NCBI GenBank assembly: GCA_916613615.1
Contig: OU744730.1
Coordinates: forward strand, 31,840,815-31,904,814
Origin: Steromphala cineraria
Taxonomy: Eukaryota; Mollusca; Gastropoda; Trochida; Trochidae
DNA length: 64,000 nucleotides
Direction: 5' to 3'
Part shown: positions 27,641 to 39,800 of the stretch, in pieces
Position numbering within the stretch: position 1 is the first letter of the stretch
Layout: every line of letters starts with the position of its first letter
The notes under the pieces: model-generated
The model's database searches: none
What the model saw: the letters and a program-made list of their open reading frames with translations, nothing else
What the model was told of the DNA's origin: nothing
Made by a program: the position numbers and the translations under genes

Positions 27641-29252
27641 GTCGGAAATTGGATGTTTTGACAGTTTCCGTTTATGAAGAGTTTCAGTACAAGCAATCGG
27701 ATCATGGAAGCAAATACGCTTTAGTTCACAGCAAGTACAAAGAAAATGGCATTTACATCAATACAAGTCAATGCTTCCATACGTCAACCGTTGCTCTTTT
27801 CAACTTGGGCATGAGAACTTTTGAATGTTTCTTTGTTGGCGCCAACAACTTCATGCATTAAAATCGACAATAGAGGACGCATAAGTTTTCCCATGCTAAC
27901 GTTTACAGTCCAGCTGTCAATATTAGAGATATCATATACATGTGGTAAATTACAATGCAACATCATTCTTTCAAAACTGCTGCTTTCTGAAATGCTCATA
28001 AATTCATTGAATGACTCACACTTCATGAATTTCTCTTCTTAAAAATATTTGTTCATACATTATCAAGGTTAACTCGGATTTAAAAGGAAAATTTTTTTTT
28101 AAACATACCATTATACGATTTGACGATTTGTTAAGTTTTAAATTAATGGGTTTTTTTAATTTGAAGGGTAATTTGTTAACTTCTTGTTCCAAATTCTCTA
28201 ATGTTTCTCTCTGAAAGAACGTTTTCATTTATATTGCACCATTTTTTTCTGCTTTATTTTGTAAAAGAATTTGGAAATAACTATGTTTTTTCTGTAATAG
28301 GAGCATCATTAAACTAAAAAAGGACACTAACACGTAGCTTCCCATGTGTTCTTTCTTCAGTTTGCTACGTTTATGTATATTGTAAATTCCAATCGATATA
28401 ATTACATCTTATTTTGCAATACAAAAAGCAATGTAAGGTTTAGGTGAATTGTTTTGCTATTTCAATATTTTAACGAGTTATTTTGTTTATGCAATGTATC
28501 GCCTCTGTAATAAGATATTTCAGGCAAATGATGTGTGTATTGATAAAAAAAAATAACAATGATAAAATCTTCGTTTAATAGAACATGACATCAGCAAGCG
28601 TTAAGCAAAAAAATAATGCATTTTAACTTGAACGGGCTTAAAATAACTTCAACTATATTTAAGCACGGAAAACAATTTGAATGCGATAAAAATGTAATAA
28701 TCCCCTGATGTCATTTTTTTTCAAAGGTTACTATGAGAAACAGTTTTGATGGCTTTCCAATTCACTTTCCGTCGACATAATGTTTGAATTGGTGTACTTA
28801 TGACCATTAGACGTTCAATTCTGAAACAACCATTTTCGTTTTCTCCTTTTCCTAAATATCAGTTTATATTTACAAATTTCAACGCTTGGTGTTTGAAAAC
28901 ATCTTCAACTTTGCAATCACGTAGTTAATGGCTTTCTTGTTCTTCTAGAAATAACGGCTTAAACTTAATTAAAGAATTCTTTCTCAGTAGTAGCTACACC
29001 GTAAGTTCCTTATAGTGTTCGATATCTCCTTTAGAACCTTATGCTGATATTTGATCAAGACGTCGACTAAAGGATAACTTTTGGGTAATGGGCATCTGAC
29101 AAACATTGGAAGTAGGATTCAGTGGAGTGTTGATGTCCTTAAGAATGGAGACTCCATCAGTTCTCAAAGACCACGTCCGATTCCCGTCCACGAGAGGGTT
29201 AGGAAATTTGAAATGAATCTGTTCATTTCACTCTTGCCCCTCTTAACGCTTA

Positions 29253-29289
29253 GGGGGGAGAAAAGGGGTGGTAGGGAGGGAGTGAGGGG
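29253..29289 (+). other. G-quadruplex-type tract
   Basis: Six runs of three or more G within 37 bp (GGGGGG, GGGG, GGG, GGG, GGGG), in a local purine-rich stretch that repeats weakly to 29900. Confidence 0.6.
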
Positions 29290-29795
29290 ACTCTTGTAGC
29301 GTGGAAAGGAAGAAGAGATATCGGATATAAATTGGGAATAATATCTCATATGATTTTTTTTAAATGGTATCTTTTAGTTCTCGTTATCTTAGGGAGGAGT
29401 GAAAAATGAAATGCTTGGTGGGGGTTAGAGCAAAACAATAGAATATTGGTATAGATGAATAAAGTGGTCAGGATATTTGAAGTGAGTCTCTTAATAATAT
29501 TTTACCCATCTTTGATTTTAGAGAGGAAAGAAAAAGATATGACACGTCGTGTGTTGTCTTTCGTGAGGTTTGACAAACTAAATATGATAAGATCAGGAGA
29601 TGCCATGAAGTTAATTATTTTATAACTGAATTACAATTAAACCTCATCCTAAACTCAGGGAGAAGGGTCGATGACGGATCTTCCCAAGGAGTTGATAAAT
29701 TGTTGGTATTCAAAGTTCTTATGAGTCAAGTTAGAATTAATAATATCACCCCTACCCCTCGTCGGTTTACAGGATGCAGAATGAATGTTTGTTCA

Positions 29796-29825
29796 GGGAG
29801 GGGTGGGGGGGAGGGGGAGATGGGG
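29796..29825 (+). other. Strong G-quadruplex-type tract
   Basis: Runs GGG, GGGG, GGGGGGG, GGGGG and GGGG, separated by one to three bases. Confidence 0.7.
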
Positions 29826-31980
29826 AGGTTATGAAAGCCGAGAAGACTTCTGCAAATTTGAAATGAATCTGTTTGCCTCACCCTTTAACCCTCGTCTTGA
29901 AAGAGAGAGGGGGTTCCCATTTCGGACTTGTGCAATAGTTTTCAAATCGTCTTCATTGATTGTCCTTTTTTCTCCATGTCACATTCTGCACAAGAAGACG
30001 TGCAGCGAACGTAAAACCGCGGAGTAATATCGGACCGACCGGAAATAAAAGCCCGCTATTCCGGCGGAACGGGCCGTGAGGACACGAGAGAAGTCGAAGA
30101 TGCTCAATAAGGCAATTTCCTCCCCCTGATTGACTTCTAGAAGCGATATAAGCACTGACATGGCCCTTTTACCGAAACACTACAGATCTTTTCCACTCGC
30201 ACGTGATCTCAGTGAAAACGAGATCTCGCGCCAACGAGACTTGGCTCTGCGGCGGTAATATCGCGAGACCGTACGTGATTTTGAATGCAGAATGATGTTG
30301 ACAAATTTAGATCGGGATATGTCACCGGTTCTAGAGCTCGTTATCGGCAGCTTGGACACATTAAGACAGAATAAACTACTTAGACATTACAAGTTCTCTG
30401 TGTGATCAGAAAATTAACTCAACACCTCTTTATAGTTTGGATTTGAATGCGAAATTCGGAGCATCTTTGGTTAAAGAGAACCTCCGTCCTAATAGCACTT
30501 CCGAAAAGACGGAGGACCGATTTTGAATAAATGGCTGTATTTAAATGACAATACTCAAGATTAAAACATTCAAATGTGCTCTCGTCTCATTTATGTTCAG
30601 ATTGCGTGTATACGTAAAAACGAAATTAGGGTAATGACCTTTTGGCTGAAGGCATGACCTCGCATAAACAACAGTTTATTAAGTACTAAAGAGAACACTA
30701 AAGGAGAAACTTTCAATGCTTGCCTTAGATTGCAAAGCCTGTTCAAAAGATGAAACAGAATTCGCGTTACTTGTAAACCGTGTCTCTTTTGTATTCTTTC
30801 CAGTTCCAGTTTCGAACAAATCATGACTGTCAGTTATATAATTACGTATAGTTGGCTATGATAGACTGAAAAAGTCCAAAGTTACTGTTTTTTAGTTTAT
30901 CCTCTAAATAATTATCCAAATGAAACAAATCAGACCAAGTATTTTTGTAATAATGTCAATTTTAAGAAGGTCATTTTTTTGTTTTCTTATATTTATCTCT
31001 TGTAATATAAACCTTAATAAATGTTTATTGTGTTAATGTTGTCAAAAGAAATAGTTTCTATAATTGAAAAAAATCCATCCATGTCTGTAGATAAAGCGTG
31101 TGGAACTCAAGGAAATATAAAAATTCAAACAACATGAAAAAGAAACTTTTTTCATGTAAATGGCCAAATAAAACCGTATGTGATCTTAAAAATAAACCTT
31201 ATGTGATTGTCTGTTATATCCTGTTTTGGTGAGGTCATTCGATTTAAAACGCTGTAAGATATTTTTATTCGGTATTTCGTATTTTGAAGTTACAGTGGTG
31301 TTGCCGAACACTCGAAATGATATGACATGAACTGTTTTGATGAGACTTGTAAATAATATGATTCCTGTTGTCGTTTCTTAGATACTAGCTCCAAATAATC
31401 CATTTATCATCAGATCGCAACAAGCGTCGATACAATTTCAATGAGATTGCATTTAAAAAGTTAGATCTCTTCATCTTGCAGAACCATGAAACAGAAACAG
31501 GAAAAATTCTTGAAAAAATTATTATTATGAATGCCTATACCGTTTTCATGTTGGAAAGGTCGCTCCTACGAAAATAAACATATTTTCCACAGACATTCGT
31601 TTGTCTTCCTTTTGCAACAATCTGAATTAGAATATTTCACACATTGGCAACTGCGAATTTACTTTCATTAATGAAACTCCTTCTCCTCCAAGTTTTTGTT
31701 CTATTCTTAAAAATATACAACCAGCAAGGGAGAGGAGAAATGTAACATTTGGTACTTGAAAATGGCTCGGTTTAACAACCGTTTTAATTATGTTCAAATG
31801 GGTCCATTGTCCTCCTTGTGAATGACGTCAGTAGGTTTGTTATCAGTCCACGAACTTAAAATAAATGTATCACATTCGAGAATAAACCTGTACATGTATT
31901 CTTCTGTTTCTTAGTTTACATAAAACGTTCTGAACATATTATCTGTTGTTTATGTCACATCACATTCAATACCAATGGAA

Positions 31981-32170
31981 TTAAAGGGACAGTAGCGCGT
32001 TTTTAGGGGGAATATAAGGTGAATTTCACACAAAAATGGCCAACAATGGACTTTATGGGAATCTTTATAATTTGTTCTCCGACTATGGATGATTGGTTTA
32101 TGTAATGAGATTTTTGACACTTTCAAAATAATATATTTAGCATTAACGTACAATTATCAGTAAAAAATGG
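31981..32170 (-). mobile_element. TTAAAGGGRCAG-TIR MITE copy 4 (truncated)
   Basis: Begins TTAAAGGGACAGTAGCGCG and keeps the CACAAAAATGGCC block, but it lacks both the central part and the far TIR. A broken copy. Confidence 0.7.
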
Positions 32171-32519
32171 AATATTACTCAAGGTTCATCAGTTACAACT
32201 CATTTTTTTAATTTAACGAAAAACCATGAATCATCCTTGATTTTTCTACTACAGGCAAATCTGAATCTCGAAACAAAATTGACATTATCTTGTTTCTCTA
32301 TATGTTTCCATTACTACTATTTAATGTACGTAAAACAAATATCACTTCCGGAAGTGTGAAAGCATCTTTAACTGTGATTGATTCCAAGAATGAACACTTA
32401 CTTTCTTTGTGTTATACTCCTTTAGGTTACTTCCGAACATATACTTTCTTTTGTTTAAGTTATTAATATTGTATGTCAATGTACATTATCATAAGTGAAA
32501 TGAGTTTTACGAAGCTTAG

Positions 32520-33256
32520 TTAAAGGGACAGTAGCACGTTTCTTGAACATTTTAATTTTTCACGGATACTTGTACGTTAATGCTAAATGTATCATTTTGA
32601 TAGTGTCAAAACTCTTATTACACAAACCAATCATCCATAGTCAGAGGGCAATTAATAAAGATTCCCATAAACTCCATTGGCGGCAATTTTTGTGTAAGAA
32701 AAAAGAATTGCATGGCTGAACTCACGTTACACCTCTTTGAATTTGAATATCATAAAAAGTTACGTGTTCAGAGGAATTTGCTTTGTTGTGTTGTAACACT
32801 CCATCAGTTTAGTACTTTGTGCTAAAATAGATGACCTGTAACTTTCATGGTAAATAAGTAATCGCCAGTTCTTCATGGGTGGGGTCAATTGTCCTATTTC
32901 CGATCATGCAATAATTGAAGTGATAATTATAAAGCTTAACCAAACTGACTTTATTTTCTTTGATAATGAATGCACAATCATAAAAAAGGAAATAAGTTAC
33001 GTTTTTGGAAATATTTATTCGTTATTTTGTCTGATAAATGACGAAATATTGAGATTTAAAATAAAAAAACAACCATAAGATTCTAAGAAAACGTTTTTGT
33101 TTAAAATGTGCATCGACTGTTTTAGGAAGCTTTGGCACATGTTTACGGACTAGATGTGTTTTTAAAACTTTCTATTGGAACCATTCATTCTCATTTTCCC
33201 GACATCACCTTACATGTAAATGATATTCCCCCCCAAAAGTGCTACCACCCCTTTAA
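32520..33256 (+). mobile_element. TTAAAGGGRCAG-TIR MITE copy 5, interrupted
   Basis: The left TIR TTAAAGGGACAGTAGCACG and the first half of the family match to about 32747. The end of the family (GGAACCATT...GACATCACC...GTGCTACCACCCCTTTAA) resumes near 33166. About 420 bp of unrelated AT-rich DNA lies between, so this copy has been split by an insertion. Confidence 0.7.
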
Positions 33257-33527
33257 GAGAGTTTCTACAAACAATAAAAATAAGTTCATGTTTTGGCTTA
33301 TTTAGATAAGTCTATTAACATATGTTCGATGTAGTCATAACTATATTTCATAGGATATTAAAACAACTCTAAAATACCCATAAGGATTTATTTCATATTT
33401 TTATTTCATTAACTTGATACACTTGTTTATGTTTTTATCTTGTCAATAATAATTTCATGATAACATATATCCTCTATTGTGAACTGCAACAATCATCCGT
33501 TAATGCACTCGCTTAACTTTCTTCTAC

Positions 33528-33705
33528 GAACCAGGTACCCATTTGATTTGCTTGTTGAAGAGAGACACTTTTAATCTCTTACCACAGGCACAACGAGTAG
33601 TGTCTCAATGTGAGACAGAACATTCAACTTTTTTCTGTCTGATTAGCTGGTCACGAAGGGGGTAACCATCTTGAGATAACCGAGCTCGTTCTTGCTGAAC
33701 TTAGC
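33528..33705 (+). repeat. Decayed dispersed repeat, copy B
   Basis: GAACCAGGTACCCATTTG, CTTTTAATCTCTTACC, GGGGGTAACCATC and CCGAGCTCGTTCTTGCTGAACT blocks parallel copy A in the same order, with an extra internal stretch. Confidence 0.4.
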
Positions 33706-33808
33706 AAAGTGTATCTTTCATAAACTTTTAGTTGGTTTGATACGTGTCGAAATGTATAATGTATTGATTCTAGTTCGAATAAACCAAATAAGCTTGCATT
33801 TTCATCCT

Positions 33809-34160
33809 TTAAAGGGGCATAATTATTTTTTTTAAATTCCACTCATAATTGTAAGTTAATGCTAAATGTATTATTTTGACAGTGTCAAAAATCTCATTAC
33901 ACAAGCCAATCATTCATAGTCAAAGGACAACGTATGAAGATTCACATAAAATCCATTGGCGGCCATTTTTTTTGAACACCTTTAATTCATTTTATGTAAG
34001 AAAAAAGGAATCATATGGCTAAACTTTACGTTACATAATTGATGTATTATTGCTCCATTTAGTTTAATAACATTGTTTTTCAATTGGAACCGTACCATTA
34101 ATGTTCATTTTCATGACATCACCTCATATTCCAAATAAAAACGTGCTACTGCCCCTTTAA
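33809..34160 (+). mobile_element. TTAAAGGGRCAG-TIR MITE copy 6
   Basis: Begins TTAAAGGGGCATAATT, where the left TIR is partly lost, and ends AACGTGCTACTGCCCCTTTAA. Internal ATTGGCGGCCATTTTTTT is intact. About 350 bp. Confidence 0.8.
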
Positions 34161-35676
34161 GGCCAAAATTAAGAAAAAAACTTATATAAATTTAGCAAAA
34201 GTTTGTACTTGTATATATTTGACTACAAGGACACACTCTGTTGCTTTAATATCATCAAACTCACAAGTTGCTTAAGTCATTCAATTTCAGTGTTGTGTTT
34301 GAATATTTTATAAAATATCTGGTCATAATATCCTTTAATCAAAACAGGGCTATCAACAATACAATACAAAATAAAACATCAACAAAATTGTTTCTCTGAG
34401 TATTTAATCATGTTGAATTACAAAACAAATCAATGATTAAACAAACATGTTACATTCTTGAATGTAAAATACGTAATATGCAAATCATATGAAATAAATT
34501 ATTTTGGAATTCGATAGCAATTTATCTGTACACGATGATATAACTGCTCTGAAAGACTATACAACCCGACATTGCCCGGAATTAACCCCTAACTGGCTGC
34601 ATAATTAAACTAACATGTGCATACGGGTCACTGACAGCCGATATTTCTAATAGAGCTATATATTCATTGTTATCTAAGCAAGATTAAGGAAGCTTCCTAT
34701 TGCTTGATTACATTTTCTTTTCATCTTAACCCATTTCGTACTGTTTTTATTTTACTCAAAATACTAGCCTTTGAAACCGCCTATGAAACTAAACGCTGAA
34801 CCGGATGTTATGGCTTGGAAGCACATTCAGCGAAGTTACATTTAGAGCTACATAAGGGATCATTTAAATTGCCAAAAGTGAAACTGGCCATCCTTTTGGC
34901 TAAATGAGCTACGAATTTTTATGGAAACGAATTTCTTGAAGGAAACGTTTTGACGGAGGGGTTTGTTCTGCTCATATCAACATAACAATAAGCGTTTTCG
35001 TTTGTCTGATGACTCTTGAGCTAAACCATCATTGCAAATCGACAGCTCTAACCTGATAATTAAAAATACCCAAATATTGACAGTTTAGGCTAGAATTCAG
35101 AAATACATTTCGCTGTCCCCGCCACATTCGTTGGGAAAATTATGTAATTAACTTTCCAGAATGAAAAAAACAAATCCTTTCTAAAATGAACACTTGTGAC
35201 GTCATTCACCATTTGCGAATCGAATAAGATTCAAAATATTTAAAAAGGCATTACCTAGATCTCAAGAGTTTTATATAGATATGTATCTTATCAGGGCATT
35301 AGATAGAATTTGCTATATACACTTTCTTAGAAAATGCTAACATTAATAAGGAAAAACTGCGTACAAAAACTTGCCATTAAATGGTACACTCATTACAGTA
35401 TCTAAAACAACTGAAAAGAGTTTTATCGAATATTCTCTCATATACCCATTCGAATATTGTTTAATTCTTTAAGAAGAAAATCCGTATGCACCTTTTAGCA
35501 CTTATAGCATGGGGATTGTTACTACGAGACAGCAGTAAAATTGAATTCCATTAAAGACTCAGTACGACAAGGTCTAGCCAAGTAAGTATAATTATGACTA
35601 GAATAGAATGCGATGTTTTTGAAAGAGGAACCATGATATGTTGGACGATATGTTCGTCCATCGTTGGTCAATTTCA

Positions 35677-35884
35677 TTAAAGGCACAGTTCGAAAGAGGA
35701 TCGTTAATCAAAATGGTGATCAATTGGATATTATAGTTTTTAAGATGTAAGAATTTTCACTTCTCTTGTTAGCATTCTTTAGTAATATATGTTTTACAGC
35801 ATTCATTTGTTTCATACCATTATTACACAAATAAAATATGCGAAAATATTTCGAATAAAATCCACTGTAGAACTGTCCCTTTAA
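35677..35884. mobile_element. Second TIR family, GGRACAGTTC ends
   Basis: Begins TTAAAGGCACAGTTCGAA and ends TAGAACTGTCCCTTTAA, giving a 208-bp element with inverted ends that resemble but differ from the main family (CAGTTC instead of CAGTAGCACG). Isolated ends of the same type occur at 15656 (TTAAAGGGACAGTTC) and 42986 (GAACTGTCCCTTTAA). Confidence 0.55.
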
Positions 35885-36350
35885 AACTGAATTCTGCTTT
35901 TCAAACCTCAATAGGGCTCTATGGGATACGTTTAACTGTGACCTTCTTTACAATACTAAAGATAATTTTGAAAGCAATGTTTTCGACTAAAAGAATATTC
36001 AAATGCATATATTATTGCATAAAACGTTCATCACTGTTTCAAAATCCTTTTCTTTTAGTTTATGACACCCAAGGGTTGTGTGTAAGGACGTGTACAATTA
36101 ATCAATGTTGTACCTCTAAATGCTCTATGTTTTAAGATCTTAGATTAAGAAATGACGTTTTCATTTCATCCTTTCGACTAGAGTCAACGTAAGTCGTATC
36201 AGTGCAACCACACAGGTTCCCTTAATGAAGACTATCAACAACAAAATTCAATTCCAATGAAATCGCTCTTTGGTCAGTCTATCTTTGGTCAACAAAGTGA
36301 CCTCTCAATATATATCTATATACAGTATATATACACGTCCTGCTTCGAGA

Positions 36351-36874
36351 TTAATGTGCATAGTATGTCCCGAGATGTGAGCTGAGATGACCCGTATGAT
36401 GTGGCATAACGTGACCAGGTATGCCGGTGAACAAGTTCGTATTCGTATTGGACCAGTAGCCCGTGTTACCCCCGAAGAGACCCGTAGGGGGTGACCCCAT
36501 AGGAGAATGGGTAGGAGTGAATTTGGGACTCGGGTAACTGGTCATGAACATATCCTGTTGGTACCGGAAAGCGGAAGTGTCTCCAGATGACTGTTGAAGA
36601 CACTGCGCAAGTCCGCCAAAGTCAAATTTGTAGGCGTATCTCTTGCCGTGAACTTTGGTCATGATGTTCTTATCGTAGTAGTATCGTAGAGCACGGCTCA
36701 GCTTGTCGTAGTTCATGTTGGGTTTGCTCTTCCGCTCACCCCACCGTCTGGCCACTTCATCCGGGTCAACCAGCTTGAACTCTCCGTTTGTTCCTTCCCA
36801 CGTGATGCATGGTGCGTTTTGGCTATCGGACAAGAGCTCGAGCAGGAACTGCCACAGTTGGATCTGACCGCTGC
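36351..36874 (-). CDS. ERG: ERG terminal coding exon, ETS domain and C-terminus
   Basis: Begins after acceptor GTTATGTTTCCAG/GC and runs 524 nt to a TAA. It encodes residues 174-347. The ETS domain (178-260) includes [13 protein letters not shown], the [12 protein letters not shown] wing, [20 protein letters not shown] and the recognition helix, then [13 protein letters not shown]. It is nearly identical to vertebrate ERG/FLI1 over this region. The tail is rich in Ser, Pro, Thr and Asn and ends HLGTYYAH, two residues longer than vertebrate ERG. An ATG that overlaps the splice acceptor (36884) is not the real start. Confidence 0.98.
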
Positions 36875-39800
36875 CTGGAAACATAACGGGAAAACATTAG
36901 CCAAAACGCAACATTTATAGAAAGTTGTATTGAAGATATAATTAGTGCCATTTTATAAGTTATATTGAGACATCGTCATTAGAAAACATTTTAAGGTAAT
37001 AATAAAGTATAAATTGAAGCAAGACAGAGTGTCAACATTAAAAAGAATGTGACATTTGGAATAGAAAGAATCAGAGTTTTAAAAAATTAACAATTTGAAG
37101 AATCCTTTTCTTCTTACCTGAACTGGATAACCGAGTTGCCATAGGCGTAAACAACTGATATGGATCTGAAAAAAATAAACATAAAATATCATAAACAATA
37201 CATAAACCACCAATTACAATTTACATTTAAGATATGTTCATTGAATTATATACTTATGGACATATTTGCATACATTTGCAATAAAGGGATATTAGTTAAA
37301 TATATTTTCTATGTTATTGTATTCATAGCCACGTTAAAGAAGCTTGTGTTCTACTTTTTGTTTATTGTGTACTTATCATTGTATCGTTATTTTTTGTCTG
37401 CTTTGTCATTCAAATATATAAATACCTAACCTAAATTTAACATTTAAATGTGTTTTTCATTTATATAATTGAAATAGTGGTAACTCTTATAGATACAATA
37501 TTCATACTCATAATAATATTACATATTTCTTTAAGTGATTAAGAATGATTTTGTTACTTCGATGTAAGTATTCAGCCGTCTATATCGAAAATGAAAATTG
37601 CAGAATGACAAATTTACACAGTATAAAGTAAGTAACTAGTCAAAAAGTATAAATATGTTCATGAAATCAATAAAAACCTTAAAATGGCTACACGTAAAAG
37701 ATGTACCTGTTAATTACAGGTGAGGCAACAGAAAATCAGGTATGTTAGCACCTGATTAGGGGAACAAGGGGTTTATTGATTGTACTCGCGGAGTTTCATG
37801 GGACGTAAAATCGAATTTTCAGCCTTGTCAATAGATTGTTCTACTTAGCTGGGTGATTCATGATGGCGACTTTTTGCAGCGCTGGATAAAGCCACGGTTT
37901 ACCGTAGACAATAACTCTTAAAGATTTTACCAGTATTTGTCATAAAGCGATTGAATGTGTATCGAAGCGTTAAGATCAGGAGAGCTTTGGGCTTCCTATA
38001 ATACAAGTACGATGTTGTGTTAGCTTAGTCAATTGCTCCAGTCGACAAGATCGCTGTTTTACTGACACATGCTGTGAGATTGGCACTTCCGACCATTGTG
38101 TAAGCTGAACAGGGTTCTTTAAGTTACACACGCAATCAACTTGATAATAAAACATGTACTCGTGGAAATGGAAACGATGTCATTCAAGTCCGTGTCATGC
38201 TGGTAAAAACGTACAATACACAGCACTCGAGGTGGATTTTTATTTGCAAGGCTATTTCAAGGGCATTTTTGGTGCTCAATAATATAGGCGTTAGGCATGG
38301 TTCGTAAGTCTATCTTTACATTGAGTGACTTTTGGTTCTCTAGGTCGAGTTTGTTTAGTTAGTTTATTTTTACAACTTCGATTCAATTTTTAAAATGGTA
38401 TGTTGAATATTTAGTCAAATTATTATTGCAATATTGAAGATACTAACACCGTTATCAAGGAAATATTATCAAACGAAATATCGCATATAGCAATAAATAA
38501 GGTGACCATCGATAAAAATTATCTTCTTTAAATTGTTACATTAACTTCTTAAAAGATAAAATGATGTAGATTTGACTTTAATATTAGTGATGTGCGTTGA
38601 TAAAATGTAGTTACAATCTTGTCTTGTTGAATCGATACATTGATGTGTTGAAAGCTAACTTGTTGACATAACACTTGTAGCCTGTCATTGGCGTTGATTG
38701 TAAATAATAACGATTATAATGAATTTCGTGTACTTTGAACTTTAAATAATGCGTATTTGCATGAATTTTTGCTATGTTTTCACTTCCATTCTTGTGTTAA
38801 GAATAAAATGGTTTACTATGGACGAGTTACGTTGAGTTACACTTTGAAATAATCTAGATTTAACGAATAATAACACCTGCAATGGTACTAGAGAAAGAGA
38901 AATCCGTTTACATAGTCACACACCTGCTTCTTGTGACGTCACAAGATCTCGCGAGACTTCAATCACGTGCCGTATTCGTCTCGGTTCAATGCAAACGAAC
39001 GTTTTTATTTCACTGTCAGTAAATACTATCTCAATTTTCCGTTTTAACAATGGTGACAGGCGAAGATTTGCTCATGTGCTTCGTTCGTCTCGATTCAGTG
39101 TCAGCAATGATTCCCATTTCGCTGTCGGTAAATACTATCGCAAAGGTGGCGCTTTAACAATGGCGGCAGGTCAATTGGGGTTACGGGTGAATGAGCACGA
39201 TGCTCAATTTTGAGAAGTGTTTGCTTCACACGCGAGGAGCGCGTGTCAAGGAAAGGTATGCCAAGAAAAGGACGCTATAGGAAAGGTGTCTCTTTTGGGG
39301 TCACCGCGTCCAGATTAAAAGTGAACAAGGGGCAAAATCCACGTCAAAGAGAAGGTCGGGGTGTCGCAACACGTAGCACGTGCAGCACGCATATTCCATG
39401 CAACTCGTTATTAGGAAATTGACACAATTTCTGTCGGTTCTATGAAGTAATATTAGTTACAGACAGCACATGCTGCACGCTTTTTCCGTGGAGCTCGTCA
39501 AAGAAAATTGTAAGTTTCTTGTGTCAGTTTTACGGACGTTTCATTACAGAGCAAAATAAGCACGTGCATCTGGTTTTTTTCATGGAACTCATGATAAGGA
39601 AAGGTTCCGGATATTGAATGTTACGTATTTCAAATGAAACGTGAATAACTTTCTTATTTGCAATAACAGTTCACCCTTAGACTGAATATTAGCATATTTC
39701 AAAATAAAGTCAAATGGAATATGTAAGACAGCACATTTAAGTTTGTTCAGGGATATTTCTAGATTTATTAGTAAGAAAAAACAAGTTTTACAGATAACAA

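Larger units (their letters stand above)
21014..36350. other. 3' flank and untranslated region of ERG
   Basis: Besides the listed repeats I see no gene. A CpG-rich patch with TCTCGCG and CGCGAGA words lies at 29990-30330. ERG transcripts must end somewhere left of 36351. The nearest signals read on the minus strand are an ATTAAA at 35465-35460 and an AATAAA near 34750, neither certain. Confidence 0.5.

Noticed and set aside
36875..36884. ATG at the beginning of the long frame of the ETS exon
   Set aside because: It lies in the splice acceptor (ATGTTTCCAG); the conserved GSGQIQ follows the acceptor and joins the 48-bp exon.
36713..36904. 63-codon minus-strand frame over the ETS exon
   Set aside because: Shadow of the ETS-domain exon in another frame.
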